Shown: positions 24,014 to 32,079 of the stretch, piece after piece
Layout of the letters: each line of letters starts with the position of its first letter
Position numbering within the stretch: the first letter of the stretch is position 1
Assembly (NCBI GenBank): GCA_016213405.1
Contig: JACRAM010000028.1
Span: 1 to 40,923 of the forward strand
Direction: 5' to 3'
Length of the DNA: 40,923 nucleotides
DNA from: Bacteroidota bacterium
GTDB taxonomy: Bacteria > Bacteroidota > Bacteroidia > Palsa-948
The notes under the pieces: generated by a model
The model's input: the letters and a program-made list of their open reading frames with translations, nothing else
The model's database searches: none
What the model was told of the DNA's origin: nothing
Translations under genes and position numbers: made by a program

Positions 24014-25503
24014 GATTTAATTTCTTTTTTTCCTATTGCGTATAATCCTGCAAACGTAAGCACTCCGTTCACAATCAGCAGTTCATTGCCGAAGAGGTAG
24101 CCGTTGAAAAGCGTTTTTGAATTTGCATCAAGCAGATAGCAGAGAACAGGGGAGAGCAAACAGATTACCGGAACCAATTTATCCTGCACATTTCTTTTGG
24201 TAAGTATTCCGAAGAAAAATAATCCGAGCAAGGGTCCGTAGGTGTAGTTGGCTACTTTGAAAAGCTGGCGGATTACCGCTTCATCATTTATCATTCTGAA
24301 AATTACAATCACAAGCAGAAGAAGAATGGCAAAGCAGATGTGGACGATCTTTCGGATAAAAACTTTGCGAGCTTCTGCCCTCTCCCTTTCTCCCTCTCCC
24401 ACGGGGAGAGGGTTGGGGTGAGGGCGTTCGAAGTTCAAAAAATCAATGCAGAAGGATGCGGTGAGTGCGGTGAGGGCGCCATCAGCGCTGGGGTAGGCGG
24501 CAGAAATTAATCCGATAATGAAAAACAGTGCAGACAGTGTTCCGAGATGCTGAAGCGCGATGATGGGGAACAAATCATCGGTGGTTCGCTCGGGAACGGA
24601 AATGCCTTTTGTGGTAATGAAGAGATAAAGGAGCGCGCCAAGGCAGAGAAAAATAAAATTCACCAATACAAGAATGAAACTGAACGTGAGCATATTTTTT
24701 TTTGCTTCGCCAATGTTTTTGCAGGAAATATTTTTCTGCATCATTTCCTGGTCCAAGCCCGTCATGGCAATGGCGATGAACATTCCTCCAAAGAAATGTT
24801 TCGGGAAAAATGTTTTCGCCTGCCAGTCGCTCACTACGATTTTCGAGTAAACTGAATCTTTGATGGCAGTTACCATATCTCCAAAACCAAAATCTAATTG
24901 CCGGCAAATCAAAATAACAGAAAGCACGAGAGAGAGAAGCATGAAAGTGGTTTGCAGAGAATCTGTCCACACAATTGTTTTTACTCCGCCTTTGAATGTG
25001 TAAGCAAGAATCAGCATAATGAAAATGCCGGTGGTGACAGCGAACGGAACACCCCACGCATCAAAAACAAAAATCTGCAATACGTTTACCACAATGAACA
25101 ACCGGAAGGAAGCACCGATGGTTCTTGATAAAATAAAAAAGAATGCACCTGTTTTATACGAATAAGTTCCCAAACGATTTTTGAGATAAGAATAAATAGA
25201 AGTGAGATTTAACCTGTAATAAAGCGGAAGCAGGACAAAAGCAATCACAAAATACCCAAGCAGATATCCAAGCACCATCTGAAAATAAGAGAATGCTCCT
25301 TTGCTCACATCACCGGGCACGCTCATAAAGGTGACTCCGCTCAGCGAAGCGCCTATCATTCCGTAAGCAACGATAAACCACTTGCTGGAACGGTTGCCTA
25401 TGAAAAAACTTTTGTTATCGGCATTTTTCGCAGTGAAATATGTTATAGCGAATAATACCACAGTGTAAATTCCAACACAAGTGAGAATCAATACAGGGCT
25501 CAT
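24010..25503 (-). CDS. Sodium:solute symporter (SSS family)
   Basis: A 497-residue inner-membrane transporter with about 13 helices. Typical SSS features: YFTAKNADNKSFFIGNRSSKWFIVAYGMIGASLSGVTFMSVPG near the start, WTDSLQTTFMLLSLVLSV in the middle, and FFIIGLISAAYPSADGALTALTASFCIDF, which holds the conserved Ser/Thr segment of the sodium site. It couples sodium entry to uptake of a sugar, amino acid or similar solute; the substrate is not readable. A cytoplasmic loop (RPHPNPLPVGEGE and following, residues of about 360-375) is encoded by a palindromic repeat. The long upstream gap holds TAATGAC repeats and the 21-bp array. Confidence 0.92.
   Translation of the reverse strand: MSPVLILTCVGIYTVVLFAITYFTAKNADNKSFFIGNRSSKWFIVAYGMIGASLSGVTFMSVPGDVSKGAFSYFQMVLGYLLGYFVIAFVLLPLYYRLNLTSIYSYLKNRLGTYSYKTGAFFFILSRTIGASFRLFIVVNVLQIFVFDAWGVPFAVTTGIFIMLILAYTFKGGVKTIVWTDSLQTTFMLLSLVLSVILICRQLDFGFGDMVTAIKDSVYSKIVVSDWQAKTFFPKHFFGGMFIAIAMTGLDQEMMQKNISCKNIGEAKKNMLTFSFILVLVNFIFLCLGALLYLFITTKGISVPERTTDDLFPIIALQHLGTLSALFFIIGLISAAYPSADGALTALTASFCIDFLNFERPHPNPLPVGEGERERAEARKVFIRKIVHICFAILLLLVIVIFRMINDEAVIRQLFKVANYTYGPLLGLFFFGILTKRNVQDKLVPVICLLSPVLCYLLDANSKTLFNGYLFGNELLIVNGVLTFAGLYAIGKKEIKS
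24377..24425. repeat. CCCTCTCCC palindrome (HPNPLPxGEGE-type) in the symporter gene
   Basis: CCCTCTCCC (24392-24400) pairs perfectly with GGGAGAGGG (24404-24412) around ACG, within a longer C-rich/G-rich unit. It encodes PHPNPLPVGEGERERAE. This is a widespread type of bacterial repeat that I have seen annotated as a HPNPLPEGEG peptide. Confidence 0.88.
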
Positions 25504-25519
25504 GCTGCAAAGGAAAAAC

Positions 25520-25547
25520 TAATGACTAATGACTAATGACTAATGAC
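25520..25547. repeat. Four perfect TAATGAC heptamers
   Basis: Four identical 7-bp units, starting 16 bp upstream of the symporter ATG. Confidence 0.9.
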
Positions 25548-25694
25548 TCGCCTTCTTTGAACAGAGTTGTTGACAGAGGAGAAGTGCTCGGGATGGGAAT
25601 TGAACCAAAGACACCTTTTTACATAGTAGTTTCAATAGGAAAAAACATATATGCAACAGTTCGTATTGTTCAAGCAAAAGCAACTGATGGATAA
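25536..25694 (+). CDS. Possible 52-residue ORF, low confidence
   Basis: ATG inside the TAATGAC array, stop TAA inside the 21-bp array. The translation begins MTNDSPSLNRVVDRGEV and continues LGMGIEPKTPFYIVVSIGK to NIYATVRIVQAKATDG. The middle looks protein-like (VVSIGKNIYATVRIV is strand-like), but there is no known family and no promoter or ribosome site. It may be the decayed N-terminal part of a gene whose 3' half became the 21-bp array. Confidence 0.25.
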   Translation: MTNDSPSLNRVVDRGEVLGMGIEPKTPFYIVVSIGKNIYATVRIVQAKATDG

Positions 25695-25880
25695 GCGAAA
25701 GTTAAAATCGCATGAACGAAAGTTAATGTTGTGTAAACAACAGTTATTATTCTATAAACGATTGTTAATGTCATAGAAGCAATAGTTAATGTTGTGTAAG
25801 CAAAAGTAAATGATGAATGAACAACATTTAATGTTGGATAAGCAAAAGCAAATGTTCACCCAAGCATTTTTGAGTTTGGA
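25650..25880. repeat. Degenerate 21-bp tandem array, 10-11 units
   Basis: Units start at 25650, 25671, 25692, 25713, 25734, 25755, 25776, 25797, 25818, 25839 and weakly 25860, with no length change. The consensus is TAAGCAAAAG followed by TTAATGTTGTG. Units share the CAAAAGTTAATG core but differ at several positions each. A weak earlier unit may lie at 25629. 21 bp is two helical turns or seven codons. Confidence 0.88.
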
Positions 25881-26082
25881 CGATGGAATTCAATAACTCG
25901 TCTAAAAGTTTGTTAAAAACAGTTGCAAATTCATGTTATGAATTACCTTTCACAAATTAACTGGTACAATCTGAAAGTTAACCACAAGGAGCAAAAGACA
26001 TCTTTTTGGGACAGTTTTTCGCTTGATGATTGAGTCTTGTGCGCCCAAGCAGGACAAACAACAAAAGATAAAATACATTTCG

Positions 26083-26090
26083 TATCTTTG
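26083..26090 (+). promoter_or_regulatory. Bacteroidetes -7 box TATCTTTG
   Basis: Fits TAnnTTTG and lies 48 bp before the ATG at 26139. It probably drives the T9SS cargo gene. No clear -33 element was seen. Confidence 0.55.
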
Positions 26091-26138
26091 GACAATTACG
26101 TATATGTGGAACATTTCTCATAACGCTTCAAAATCAAG

Positions 26139-28250
26139 ATGAAAAATATTTTATCATTTTTATTGATTTTGATTATTCACTGCGAAGTTTTTGCTCAGTG
26201 GATACAATGTAACGGTCCTTTGGGAGGGGATATAACGTGCTTGTCGCAAAACAATGTAACAAATACAATTTTCGCAGGTTCAAATGCAAGTGGCTTATTT
26301 AGGTATAAAAACTCTGTTGGACACTGGGAGAATCTACTAAATGTATTACCCCACGCAAGAATAAGTGAAGTAGCCGTACTGGATTCAGTAGTTTTTGTTT
26401 CTTCACTTTACGATGGACTTTTCAAGTCCAATAACGATGGTAATACATGGAACAAGATTACGGTAGATACTTCAACTTTTTTTTATTCGTCTCATACTGA
26501 TAATCTCTTTTCTAACGACAGTTTAATATTAGTTACAAAATATGCAAAAGCTTATAAGTCAAATAACTTTGGTGCAACTTTTACTCAAATACCACCAAGC
26601 ATTCCAGATACTGCAAATTACATTATTGATATTATCATGCAAGGAACAAGACTGTTTACTTTAAGTTCCTCTATAGCCAATGGAAACACAATTTATTTCA
26701 CCGATGACATGGGGCAAACTTGGCAAACACCCGCCACAAGTATTCCATCAAGCGCGCTTTATGGGATGTGGACAGGCTTCAGAATATTCGGGAATAATAT
26801 ATATGCGTTCGGACAAAACTATATTTATCTTTCTCAGGATAATGGGGTAAATTGGACGAATATAACTCCATCAGGGATTACCGGAAGTTTTAATGATATT
26901 TATGTTTCTTCAGATACCGTTCTTTTAGCAACTGTTTTTTCGGGAACATATTTTTCAGTTGATTCAGGAAACTCATATCAGCAATCTTTTATTGGTTTAC
27001 CATTGCAAAAAATAGAATCTAGACGTTTCTTAAAAAGCAATCTTCATAGCATAGTCCTTTCAACTGCTCTTGGAGTTTTTAATACAAACAATTCGGGTAC
27101 TACTTGGAACGATTTTAATAATGGACTTATTGCCTGTAATACCTACAACATATGTACGGGTAATAATCAACTCTTTGCTGGCACGATGATGCAAGGTATT
27201 TTCTCATCGATAGATGGTGGCAATACTTGGCTTAGAAAAAGTAACGGTCTTGAAAATTATAATCATTTTAGATTAATTCAAGATATGATTTATTTAGGAA
27301 GCAGGTTAATTGCTGGTACTGACAATGGGGTTTACTATTCAAACAATAATGGAAATTCATGGATTCAAAATTCCAGTGGCCTAACTAATGAAATATTGCA
27401 TTTTACTTATAGCCAAGGAAAATTATATGCTGGCACTGTAAGTGGAATTTATTATTCCATTGATTCGGCAACTACCTGGAATAAAATCACGAGCGGCCCA
27501 AGTTGCATGGTGCCAGTTCTGCTTGTTGACGATAGTTTAATAATATGTGAAAATGCTTGTTATCCAATTATTCCACCATACTTTACAACTGAAATTAAAA
27601 GGTCGGTCAATTACGGAGCATCCTTTTCTACGGTTAATTCATCGTACGAGTTCGTTGATATTGAAAAATTAGATTCTATGATTATTGCAGCTAATCAATA
27701 TGCATACTTAGTGAAATCTTTTGATAATGGGATTACATGGAATATTGATTCAACTTTTGTGCAATCAGCAATAACCGATATCTATATTGCTGATTCGAAG
27801 TTTATTTTTTTAGGCACCGACAGTGGTAAAATTTATTTCTCAAATGATACAGGCGTAACATGGACTAATATAACAGGTAACTTTCAAGGTATTTCAAGCA
27901 GATTTTTAAAAATTGGCAATACTTTATTTATCTCATCAACCAATTCTGGGGTTTGGAAAGGGGACATAACTAATCTTTTGGGAATTCAGACAAATTCCAT
28001 TAATAACATTTTTCTTATTTATCCAAATCCCTTTTATTCCTCGACAACTTTGCAAACAGACAATTCTTTACACAACGCAACCCTCACAGTTTACAATTGT
28101 TTCGGGCAGATGGTAAAGCAACTGAAAAACATTAATGGGCAGATGGTCACTCTCTCCCGTGACAATCTCGCAAGCGGACTGTATTTCGTTCGGCTGACAG
28201 AAGACAGCAAAGTAATTGTAGCAGACAAATTAATAATTACGGATAACTGA
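26139..28250 (+). CDS. T9SS cargo protein with Asp-box (BNR/sortilin-like) repeats
   Basis: 703 residues with signal peptide ending VFAQ (about residue 19). The body repeats the Asp-box pattern S-x-D/N-x-G-x-T/S-W: SNNDGNTWNKIT, STDDMGQTWQ-like, SIDGGNTWLRKSNGL, SNNNGNSWIQNSSGL, SIDSATTWNKIT, SNDTGVTWTNIT. This predicts one or two beta-propellers as in sortilin and sialidase-like proteins, without evident catalytic residues. The C-terminus (LIYPNPFYSSTTLQT, LTVYNCFGQMVKQL, SGLYFVRLTEDSKVIVADKLII) is a T9SS sorting domain. The protein is probably exposed on, or released from, the cell surface. It is preceded by a TATCTTTG box and the repeat-rich gap. Confidence 0.87.
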   Translation: MKNILSFLLILIIHCEVFAQWIQCNGPLGGDITCLSQNNVTNTIFAGSNASGLFRYKNSVGHWENLLNVLPHARISEVAVLDSVVFVSSLYDGLFKSNNDGNTWNKITVDTSTFFYSSHTDNLFSNDSLILVTKYAKAYKSNNFGATFTQIPPSIPDTANYIIDIIMQGTRLFTLSSSIANGNTIYFTDDMGQTWQTPATSIPSSALYGMWTGFRIFGNNIYAFGQNYIYLSQDNGVNWTNITPSGITGSFNDIYVSSDTVLLATVFSGTYFSVDSGNSYQQSFIGLPLQKIESRRFLKSNLHSIVLSTALGVFNTNNSGTTWNDFNNGLIACNTYNICTGNNQLFAGTMMQGIFSSIDGGNTWLRKSNGLENYNHFRLIQDMIYLGSRLIAGTDNGVYYSNNNGNSWIQNSSGLTNEILHFTYSQGKLYAGTVSGIYYSIDSATTWNKITSGPSCMVPVLLVDDSLIICENACYPIIPPYFTTEIKRSVNYGASFSTVNSSYEFVDIEKLDSMIIAANQYAYLVKSFDNGITWNIDSTFVQSAITDIYIADSKFIFLGTDSGKIYFSNDTGVTWTNITGNFQGISSRFLKIGNTLFISSTNSGVWKGDITNLLGIQTNSINNIFLIYPNPFYSSTTLQTDNSLHNATLTVYNCFGQMVKQLKNINGQMVTLSRDNLASGLYFVRLTEDSKVIVADKLIITDN

Positions 28251-28269
28251 GTTATGTCTTAGTGATGTC

Positions 28270-29562
28270 TTAAGCCGGCACTCCCTTCCTCTGAATAATC
28301 TGCTTTCGGTCAGGTCCAACAGAAATCATGGTGATGGGCACTTTAATTTCTTTCTCTATAAAGTTGATGTAATCTTCTAACTGCGTTGGAATATTATTTC
28401 CCACATCACGGCAATCAGATTTCCATCCTTTAAAATCTTTATAGATAGGAGAGAGAGGGTGAGAGGTTAAATCGTAAGGAAGAAAATCTATTAGCCCCCC
28501 TCCATCTCCCCCCGAAGGGGGGAGGGAATAATGCGTGCACACTTTTATTATATCTAAATCGGCAAGCACATCTGCTTTCATCATAATTAATTCTGTAACT
28601 CCGCTGATGGCTACAGCATATCTCAACGCGGGCAGATCAAGCCATCCGCATCTTCTTGGCCTGCCTGTTGTGGAACCAAATTCATTTCCTGCTTTGCGGA
28701 GCGCTTCACCTATTGCATCATCCAGTTCAGTAGGAAAGGGGCCGCTTCCCACCCGTGTGGAATACGCTTTGAAGATGCCAAGCACTTTTCCGATTCTATT
28801 CGGAGCGATTCCTAAGCCCGTGCAGGCACCGGCACAAACGGTGTTGGATGAAGTAACAAAAGGATAAGAACCGAAATCAATATCGAGCAATGAACCTTGC
28901 GCGCCTTCTGCGAGAACAGATTTTTTTTCTTCGAAGGCATCGTGCAGATATTTTTCGCTTTCAATGCATTTGAATTGCTTGATGGTTTCTATTCCGTCAA
29001 ACCAGGCGGGTTCATGTTCTTTCAAATCGTATTTAAAATCATACAATCCAAGAAGCTGCTTGTGTTTCTCTACAAGAAAATCATATTTCTTTTTGAAGCC
29101 GGGAGAAAAAATATCTCCGATGCGCAAACCGTTTCTCCCTGTTTTGTCCATGTAAGCCGGACCAATTCCGCGAAGAGTTGAACCGATTTTTTCTTTACCC
29201 TTTGCCGCTTCACTGGCAGCATCAAGCAAACGATGGGTGGGAAGAATGAGATGAGCGCGCTTTGAAATGAAAAGATTTTTTCGTGGCTGTACGTTAAGAT
29301 TTTCCAGCGCAAGAATTTCTTTTTTGAAAACCATGGGGTCAATCACTACCCCGTTACCGATAATGTTTACAATGCGTTCATGAAAAATTCCTGATGGAAT
29401 CAGATGAAGCACGTGCTTCATTCCGTTAAACTCAAGCGTGTGGCCTGCATTGGGTCCGCCCTGAAAACGAGCTACAATATCATACTTGGGAGCAATGACA
29501 TCAACAATTTTTCCTTTGCCTTCGTCTCCCCATTGAAGACCCAATAAAACATCTGCTTTCAT
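28270..29562 (-). CDS. purA: Adenylosuccinate synthetase with repeat-derived loop
   Basis: 430 residues, a normal length. PurA joins IMP and aspartate using GTP, the first committed step to AMP. Evident motifs: LLGLQWGDEGKGKIVD (P-loop and catalytic Asp), GGPNAGHTLEF, IGSTLRGIGPAYMDKTGRNGLR, VLAEGAQGSLLDIDFGSYPFVTSSNT, and TTGRPRRCGWLDLPALRYAV. Near residue 345, VCTHY is followed by SLPPSGGDGGG, encoded by a palindromic repeat, before LIDFLPYDL. Relatives have a short loop here, so about 10 residues look inserted away from the active site. The gene is followed upstream (minus sense) by a large inverted heptamer array. Confidence 0.96.
   Translation of the reverse strand: MKADVLLGLQWGDEGKGKIVDVIAPKYDIVARFQGGPNAGHTLEFNGMKHVLHLIPSGIFHERIVNIIGNGVVIDPMVFKKEILALENLNVQPRKNLFISKRAHLILPTHRLLDAASEAAKGKEKIGSTLRGIGPAYMDKTGRNGLRIGDIFSPGFKKKYDFLVEKHKQLLGLYDFKYDLKEHEPAWFDGIETIKQFKCIESEKYLHDAFEEKKSVLAEGAQGSLLDIDFGSYPFVTSSNTVCAGACTGLGIAPNRIGKVLGIFKAYSTRVGSGPFPTELDDAIGEALRKAGNEFGSTTGRPRRCGWLDLPALRYAVAISGVTELIMMKADVLADLDIIKVCTHYSLPPSGGDGGGLIDFLPYDLTSHPLSPIYKDFKGWKSDCRDVGNNIPTQLEDYINFIEKEIKVPITMISVGPDRKQIIQRKGVPA
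28493..28527. repeat. AGCCCCCT-type palindrome in purA
   Basis: AGCCCCCCTCCAT, then CTCCCCCC (28506-28513), loop GAA, GGGGGGAG (28517-28524), a perfect 8-bp stem. Same family as 834, 13834 and 14025. Encodes LPPSGGDGGG on the minus strand. Confidence 0.88.
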
Positions 29563-29566
29563 TTTT

Positions 29567-29660
29567 CAGTAAACAGTAATCAGTAAACAATAAACAATAG
29601 ACAATAAACAACAGACAATATTGGCTGTTGTTTGTTTACTGCCTACTGTTTACTGCCTAC
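29567..29660. repeat. Large inverted heptamer array between purA and histone-like gene
   Basis: Left arm: CAGTAAA, CAGTAAT, CAGTAAA, CAATAAA, CAATAGA, CAATAAA, CAACAGA, CAATATT (29567-29622). Right arm: TTTACTG, CCTACTG, TTTACTG, CCTAC (29635-29660) preceded by GGCTGTTGTTTG. The arms can fold into a long hairpin in the purA leader. Confidence 0.88.
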
Positions 29661-29669
29661 TTATTTCTC

Positions 29670-29852
29670 TTACGCGTCCTTGCGGGTAGCGCGGATTTCC
29701 TGCACTTCGTTGCGCATATCCTGACAGGCTTTTTTCACATCCTGAAGGTGTTTGCGAACGCGTGTTCCGGCTGCGTTGTTGCCGTTGTAAAATTTCAGAG
29801 TGTCGGTCTCCATTCCAGCGACCAGCGCTTTGAGTGTTTCGTACTTTTGCAT
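29670..29852 (-). CDS. Histone H1-like DNA-binding protein
   Basis: A 60-residue, Lys/Arg-rich, largely helical protein. MQKYETLKALVAGMETDTLKFY, then the conserved NAAGTRVRKHLQDVKKACQ and a final QEIRATRKDA match the small histone H1-like proteins of Bacteroidetes, related to chlamydial Hc1. These are thought to bind DNA non-specifically and help compact the nucleoid. The ATG has no clear upstream -7 box. The SPT-like gene ends 27 bp upstream on the same strand, so they may share a transcript. The gene lies directly beside the large inverted heptamer array. Confidence 0.85.
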   Translation of the reverse strand: MQKYETLKALVAGMETDTLKFYNGNNAAGTRVRKHLQDVKKACQDMRNEVQEIRATRKDA

Positions 29853-29879
29853 AGTGTTAATTGTTATTGGTTGTTGTTA

Positions 29880-31127
29880 TTAGATTATTGCAGCGATTTT
29901 TTCTGATTGGAATTCTCCCTTTTCAAGCTTAAGCTTCATTTTCGAAAAACATTCTATTGTGTAACGTACGTCTTCAAGAGAATGAGCAGCCGTTGGAATA
30001 ATTCGTAATATCATCATTCCTTTCGGAATTACCGGATACACAACAATAGAACAGAAGATGTTATATTTTTCCCTGAGTTCAACTACAAGATTAGTTGCTT
30101 CAGGGACCGAACCTTTCATATAAACAGGAGTTACGCAGGAGTTTGTATCGCCAATATCAAATCCTGCTTTCCTTAATCCGTTTTGCAATGCGCTTGTAAT
30201 CGTCCAGAGTTTTTCTCTGTATTCAGGGTGGTTTCGCATCAGTTCAAGCCGTTTCAATGCTCCAACTACCATGGGCATGGGTAAGGATTTCGCGTAAATC
30301 TGCGAGCGCATGTTATAGCGTAAATATTCTACAATATTTTCATCCGTTGCAATGAAACCGCCTATCAAAGCAAATGCTTTTGCAAAAGTTCCGAAGTAAA
30401 TATCAATTCCATCCTGACATCCTTGATCTTCTCCTGTTCCGCCACCATTTTTCCCCATTACTCCAATGCCGTGAGCATCATCAACAAACAAACGAAATTT
30501 GTATTTCTTTTTCAAATCAACAATCTCTTTTAGTTTTCCCTGATCACCGCGCATTCCGAAAACGCCTTCAGTAATAACGAGAATGGCACCGCCTGTTTCT
30601 TCCGCTATTTTTGTTGCGCGCTCCAATTGCTTTTCAAGATTTGGAATATCGTTGTGCGTGAATGCAAATCTTTTTCCGAGATGAAGGCGGGCTCCGTCTA
30701 CAATGCAGGCATGTGACTCTGCATCATAAACAATTACATCGCGCCTGTCAACCAATGCATCAATGGCAGAAACCATTGCCTGATAGCCATAATTTACAAG
30801 AATAGAATCCTGCTTTTTTACAAAATCAGAAAGTTCGTTTTCTAATTGTTCATGAAAATTTGAGTTTCCTGACATCATTCGGGCGCCCATGGGAAGGGCA
30901 AGTCCGTATTTTTCAGATGCTTCCTTATCTGTTTTTCTAACTTCAGGATGATTGGCTAGTCCAAGATAATTATTCAAACTCCATACAAGTTTTTCTTTTC
31001 CACGAAAAATCATATGGCTGCCTATTTCTCCTTCAAGTTTTGGGAAAGCAAAATAACCATGCGCTTCTTTTGCGTATTGTCCGATTGAACCTCGATTTTC
31101 TTTTATTTTATCAAATAAATCTTTCAT
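29880..31127 (-). CDS. Serine palmitoyltransferase-like PLP enzyme (alpha-oxoamine synthase family)
   Basis: 415 residues. PLP fold type I: NNYLGLANHPEV, GARMMSGNSNFHEQLENELSDFV, FVDDAHGIGVMG (Asp216 and His219 contact PLP), and the Schiff-base Lys250 in FGTFAKAFALIGGFIA. The family also contains 2-amino-3-ketobutyrate CoA ligase and AONS. The opening GYFAFPKLEGEIGSHMIFRGKEKLVWSLNNY resembles the Bacteroidetes enzymes described as serine palmitoyltransferase, which begin sphingolipid synthesis from serine and palmitoyl-CoA. Sphingolipids are characteristic of many Bacteroidetes, which supports this call, but other substrates are not excluded. No other sphingolipid gene is visible in the window. 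Confidence 0.8.
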   Translation of the reverse strand: MKDLFDKIKENRGSIGQYAKEAHGYFAFPKLEGEIGSHMIFRGKEKLVWSLNNYLGLANHPEVRKTDKEASEKYGLALPMGARMMSGNSNFHEQLENELSDFVKKQDSILVNYGYQAMVSAIDALVDRRDVIVYDAESHACIVDGARLHLGKRFAFTHNDIPNLEKQLERATKIAEETGGAILVITEGVFGMRGDQGKLKEIVDLKKKYKFRLFVDDAHGIGVMGKNGGGTGEDQGCQDGIDIYFGTFAKAFALIGGFIATDENIVEYLRYNMRSQIYAKSLPMPMVVGALKRLELMRNHPEYREKLWTITSALQNGLRKAGFDIGDTNSCVTPVYMKGSVPEATNLVVELREKYNIFCSIVVYPVIPKGMMILRIIPTAAHSLEDVRYTIECFSKMKLKLEKGEFQSEKIAAII

Positions 31128-31199
31128 ATTTCAGTTATGATGCTGTAAAACTACAAATTTTTACAATAATAGCATATTCCAATATATCAACTAAAAATC

Positions 31200-31207
31200 T
31201 ATCTTTG
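31200..31207 (+). promoter_or_regulatory. Bacteroidetes -7 box TATCTTTG before bamD
   Basis: Strong TAnnTTTG match, 26 bp before the ATG at 31233. It is likely to drive bamD-rpoZ and perhaps coaBC-porD. Confidence 0.6.
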
Positions 31208-31232
31208 CGTCCATTTTGTTGAAAACTTTGAA

Positions 31233-32063
31233 ATGAGATTAACAGGATTAAAATACCGATTTTCTTTTTACAGCTTGTTTTTCGCAAGTTGCTTTCTTTT
31301 GCTTTCATCGTGCAGTGATTATAACCGCTTGCTCAAGAGCACTGACTACAACAAAAAATATGATGCTGCAATAAAATATTATGAAAATAAAGAATACACA
31401 AAAGCCCTTGCTTTGCTTGAAGAATTAGTGAGTGTTTACCGCGGAACAAACAAAGCGGAAAAAATCATGTACGACTATGCCTACGCAACCTATTCAACTG
31501 GCGACTATCTTTTAGCAGGATATCATTTTAATAATTTTGTAAAAACATTTTCTACGAGCGATAAAGCAGAAGAGTGCGCCTTTATGTATGCTTACTGTTA
31601 TTATCTGGAATCTCCAAAGTATAGTTTAGATCAGACCGATACAAAAAATGCCATAAAGGAATTGCAATTCTTTATCAATAAATATCCCGATAGCAAAAGA
31701 AAAGACGAATGCAATGAACTGATTACAAAACTCAGGGCAAAGCTCGAACAAAAATATTACGAAATTTCAAAAAAGTATTTTTTTATTGATGATTACAAAG
31801 CATCAATTGTTTCTTTTGAAAATGTTCTGAAAGATTATCCGGACACTAAATACAGAGAAGAAATTATGTACCTGATTGTGAAAGCAAATTATGCGTATGC
31901 CTCTAAAAGCATAGAAAGCAAAAAAGCGGAGAGATTGAAATCAACTGTGACCGCGTATAATAAATTTACAAGCTATTATCCTGATAACAGCAAATACGAA
32001 AAGGAGACAGAAGGATACTTTCTCAATGCCAAAAAACAACTTGAAAATTTTCCTAAACAATAA
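31233..32063 (+). CDS. bamD: Outer membrane assembly lipoprotein BamD
   Basis: 276 residues. Signal peptide with lipobox LLSSC, acylated Cys27. Helical TPR-like repeats: YDAAIKYYENKEYTKALALLEELV, YLLAGYHFNNFVKTFSTSDKAEECAFMYAYCYY, NAIKELQFFINKYPDSKRKDECNELI, and a final YNKFTSYYPDNSKYEKETEGY. This is the typical BamD pattern, with SPDS/PDNSK turns between repeats. BamD works with BamA to fold beta-barrel proteins into the outer membrane, so it would serve the LptD-like and PagL-like barrels in this window. Gene order bamD-rpoZ-coaBC-porD is a conserved Bacteroidetes cluster. Confidence 0.95.
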   Translation: MRLTGLKYRFSFYSLFFASCFLLLSSCSDYNRLLKSTDYNKKYDAAIKYYENKEYTKALALLEELVSVYRGTNKAEKIMYDYAYATYSTGDYLLAGYHFNNFVKTFSTSDKAEECAFMYAYCYYLESPKYSLDQTDTKNAIKELQFFINKYPDSKRKDECNELITKLRAKLEQKYYEISKKYFFIDDYKASIVSFENVLKDYPDTKYREEIMYLIVKANYAYASKSIESKKAERLKSTVTAYNKFTSYYPDNSKYEKETEGYFLNAKKQLENFPKQ

Positions 32064-32079
32064 ATAAATAAACTCTATC

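Larger units (their letters stand above)
25504..26138. other. 635-bp intergenic region with repeats between divergent genes
   Basis: No convincing gene. In order it holds four TAATGAC heptamers (25520-25547), a possible 52-codon ORF (25536-25694), the 21-bp array (25650-25880), a possible 31-codon ORF (25938-26033) and a -7 box (26083). No tRNA was found. Confidence 0.7.

Noticed and set aside
25588-25610. tRNA T-arm-like sequence on the minus strand (GGTTCAATTCCC)
   Set aside because: The T-stem has mismatches and there is no anticodon arm or acceptor stem; it lies in a plus-strand reading frame instead.
25650-25880. Array considered as CRISPR
   Set aside because: There are no spacers, units abut directly and vary at many positions, and no cas gene is near.
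25938-26033. 31-codon ORF MNYLSQINWYNLKVNHKEQ...
   Set aside because: Aromatic-rich and somewhat protein-like, but too short and with no start signal or family.
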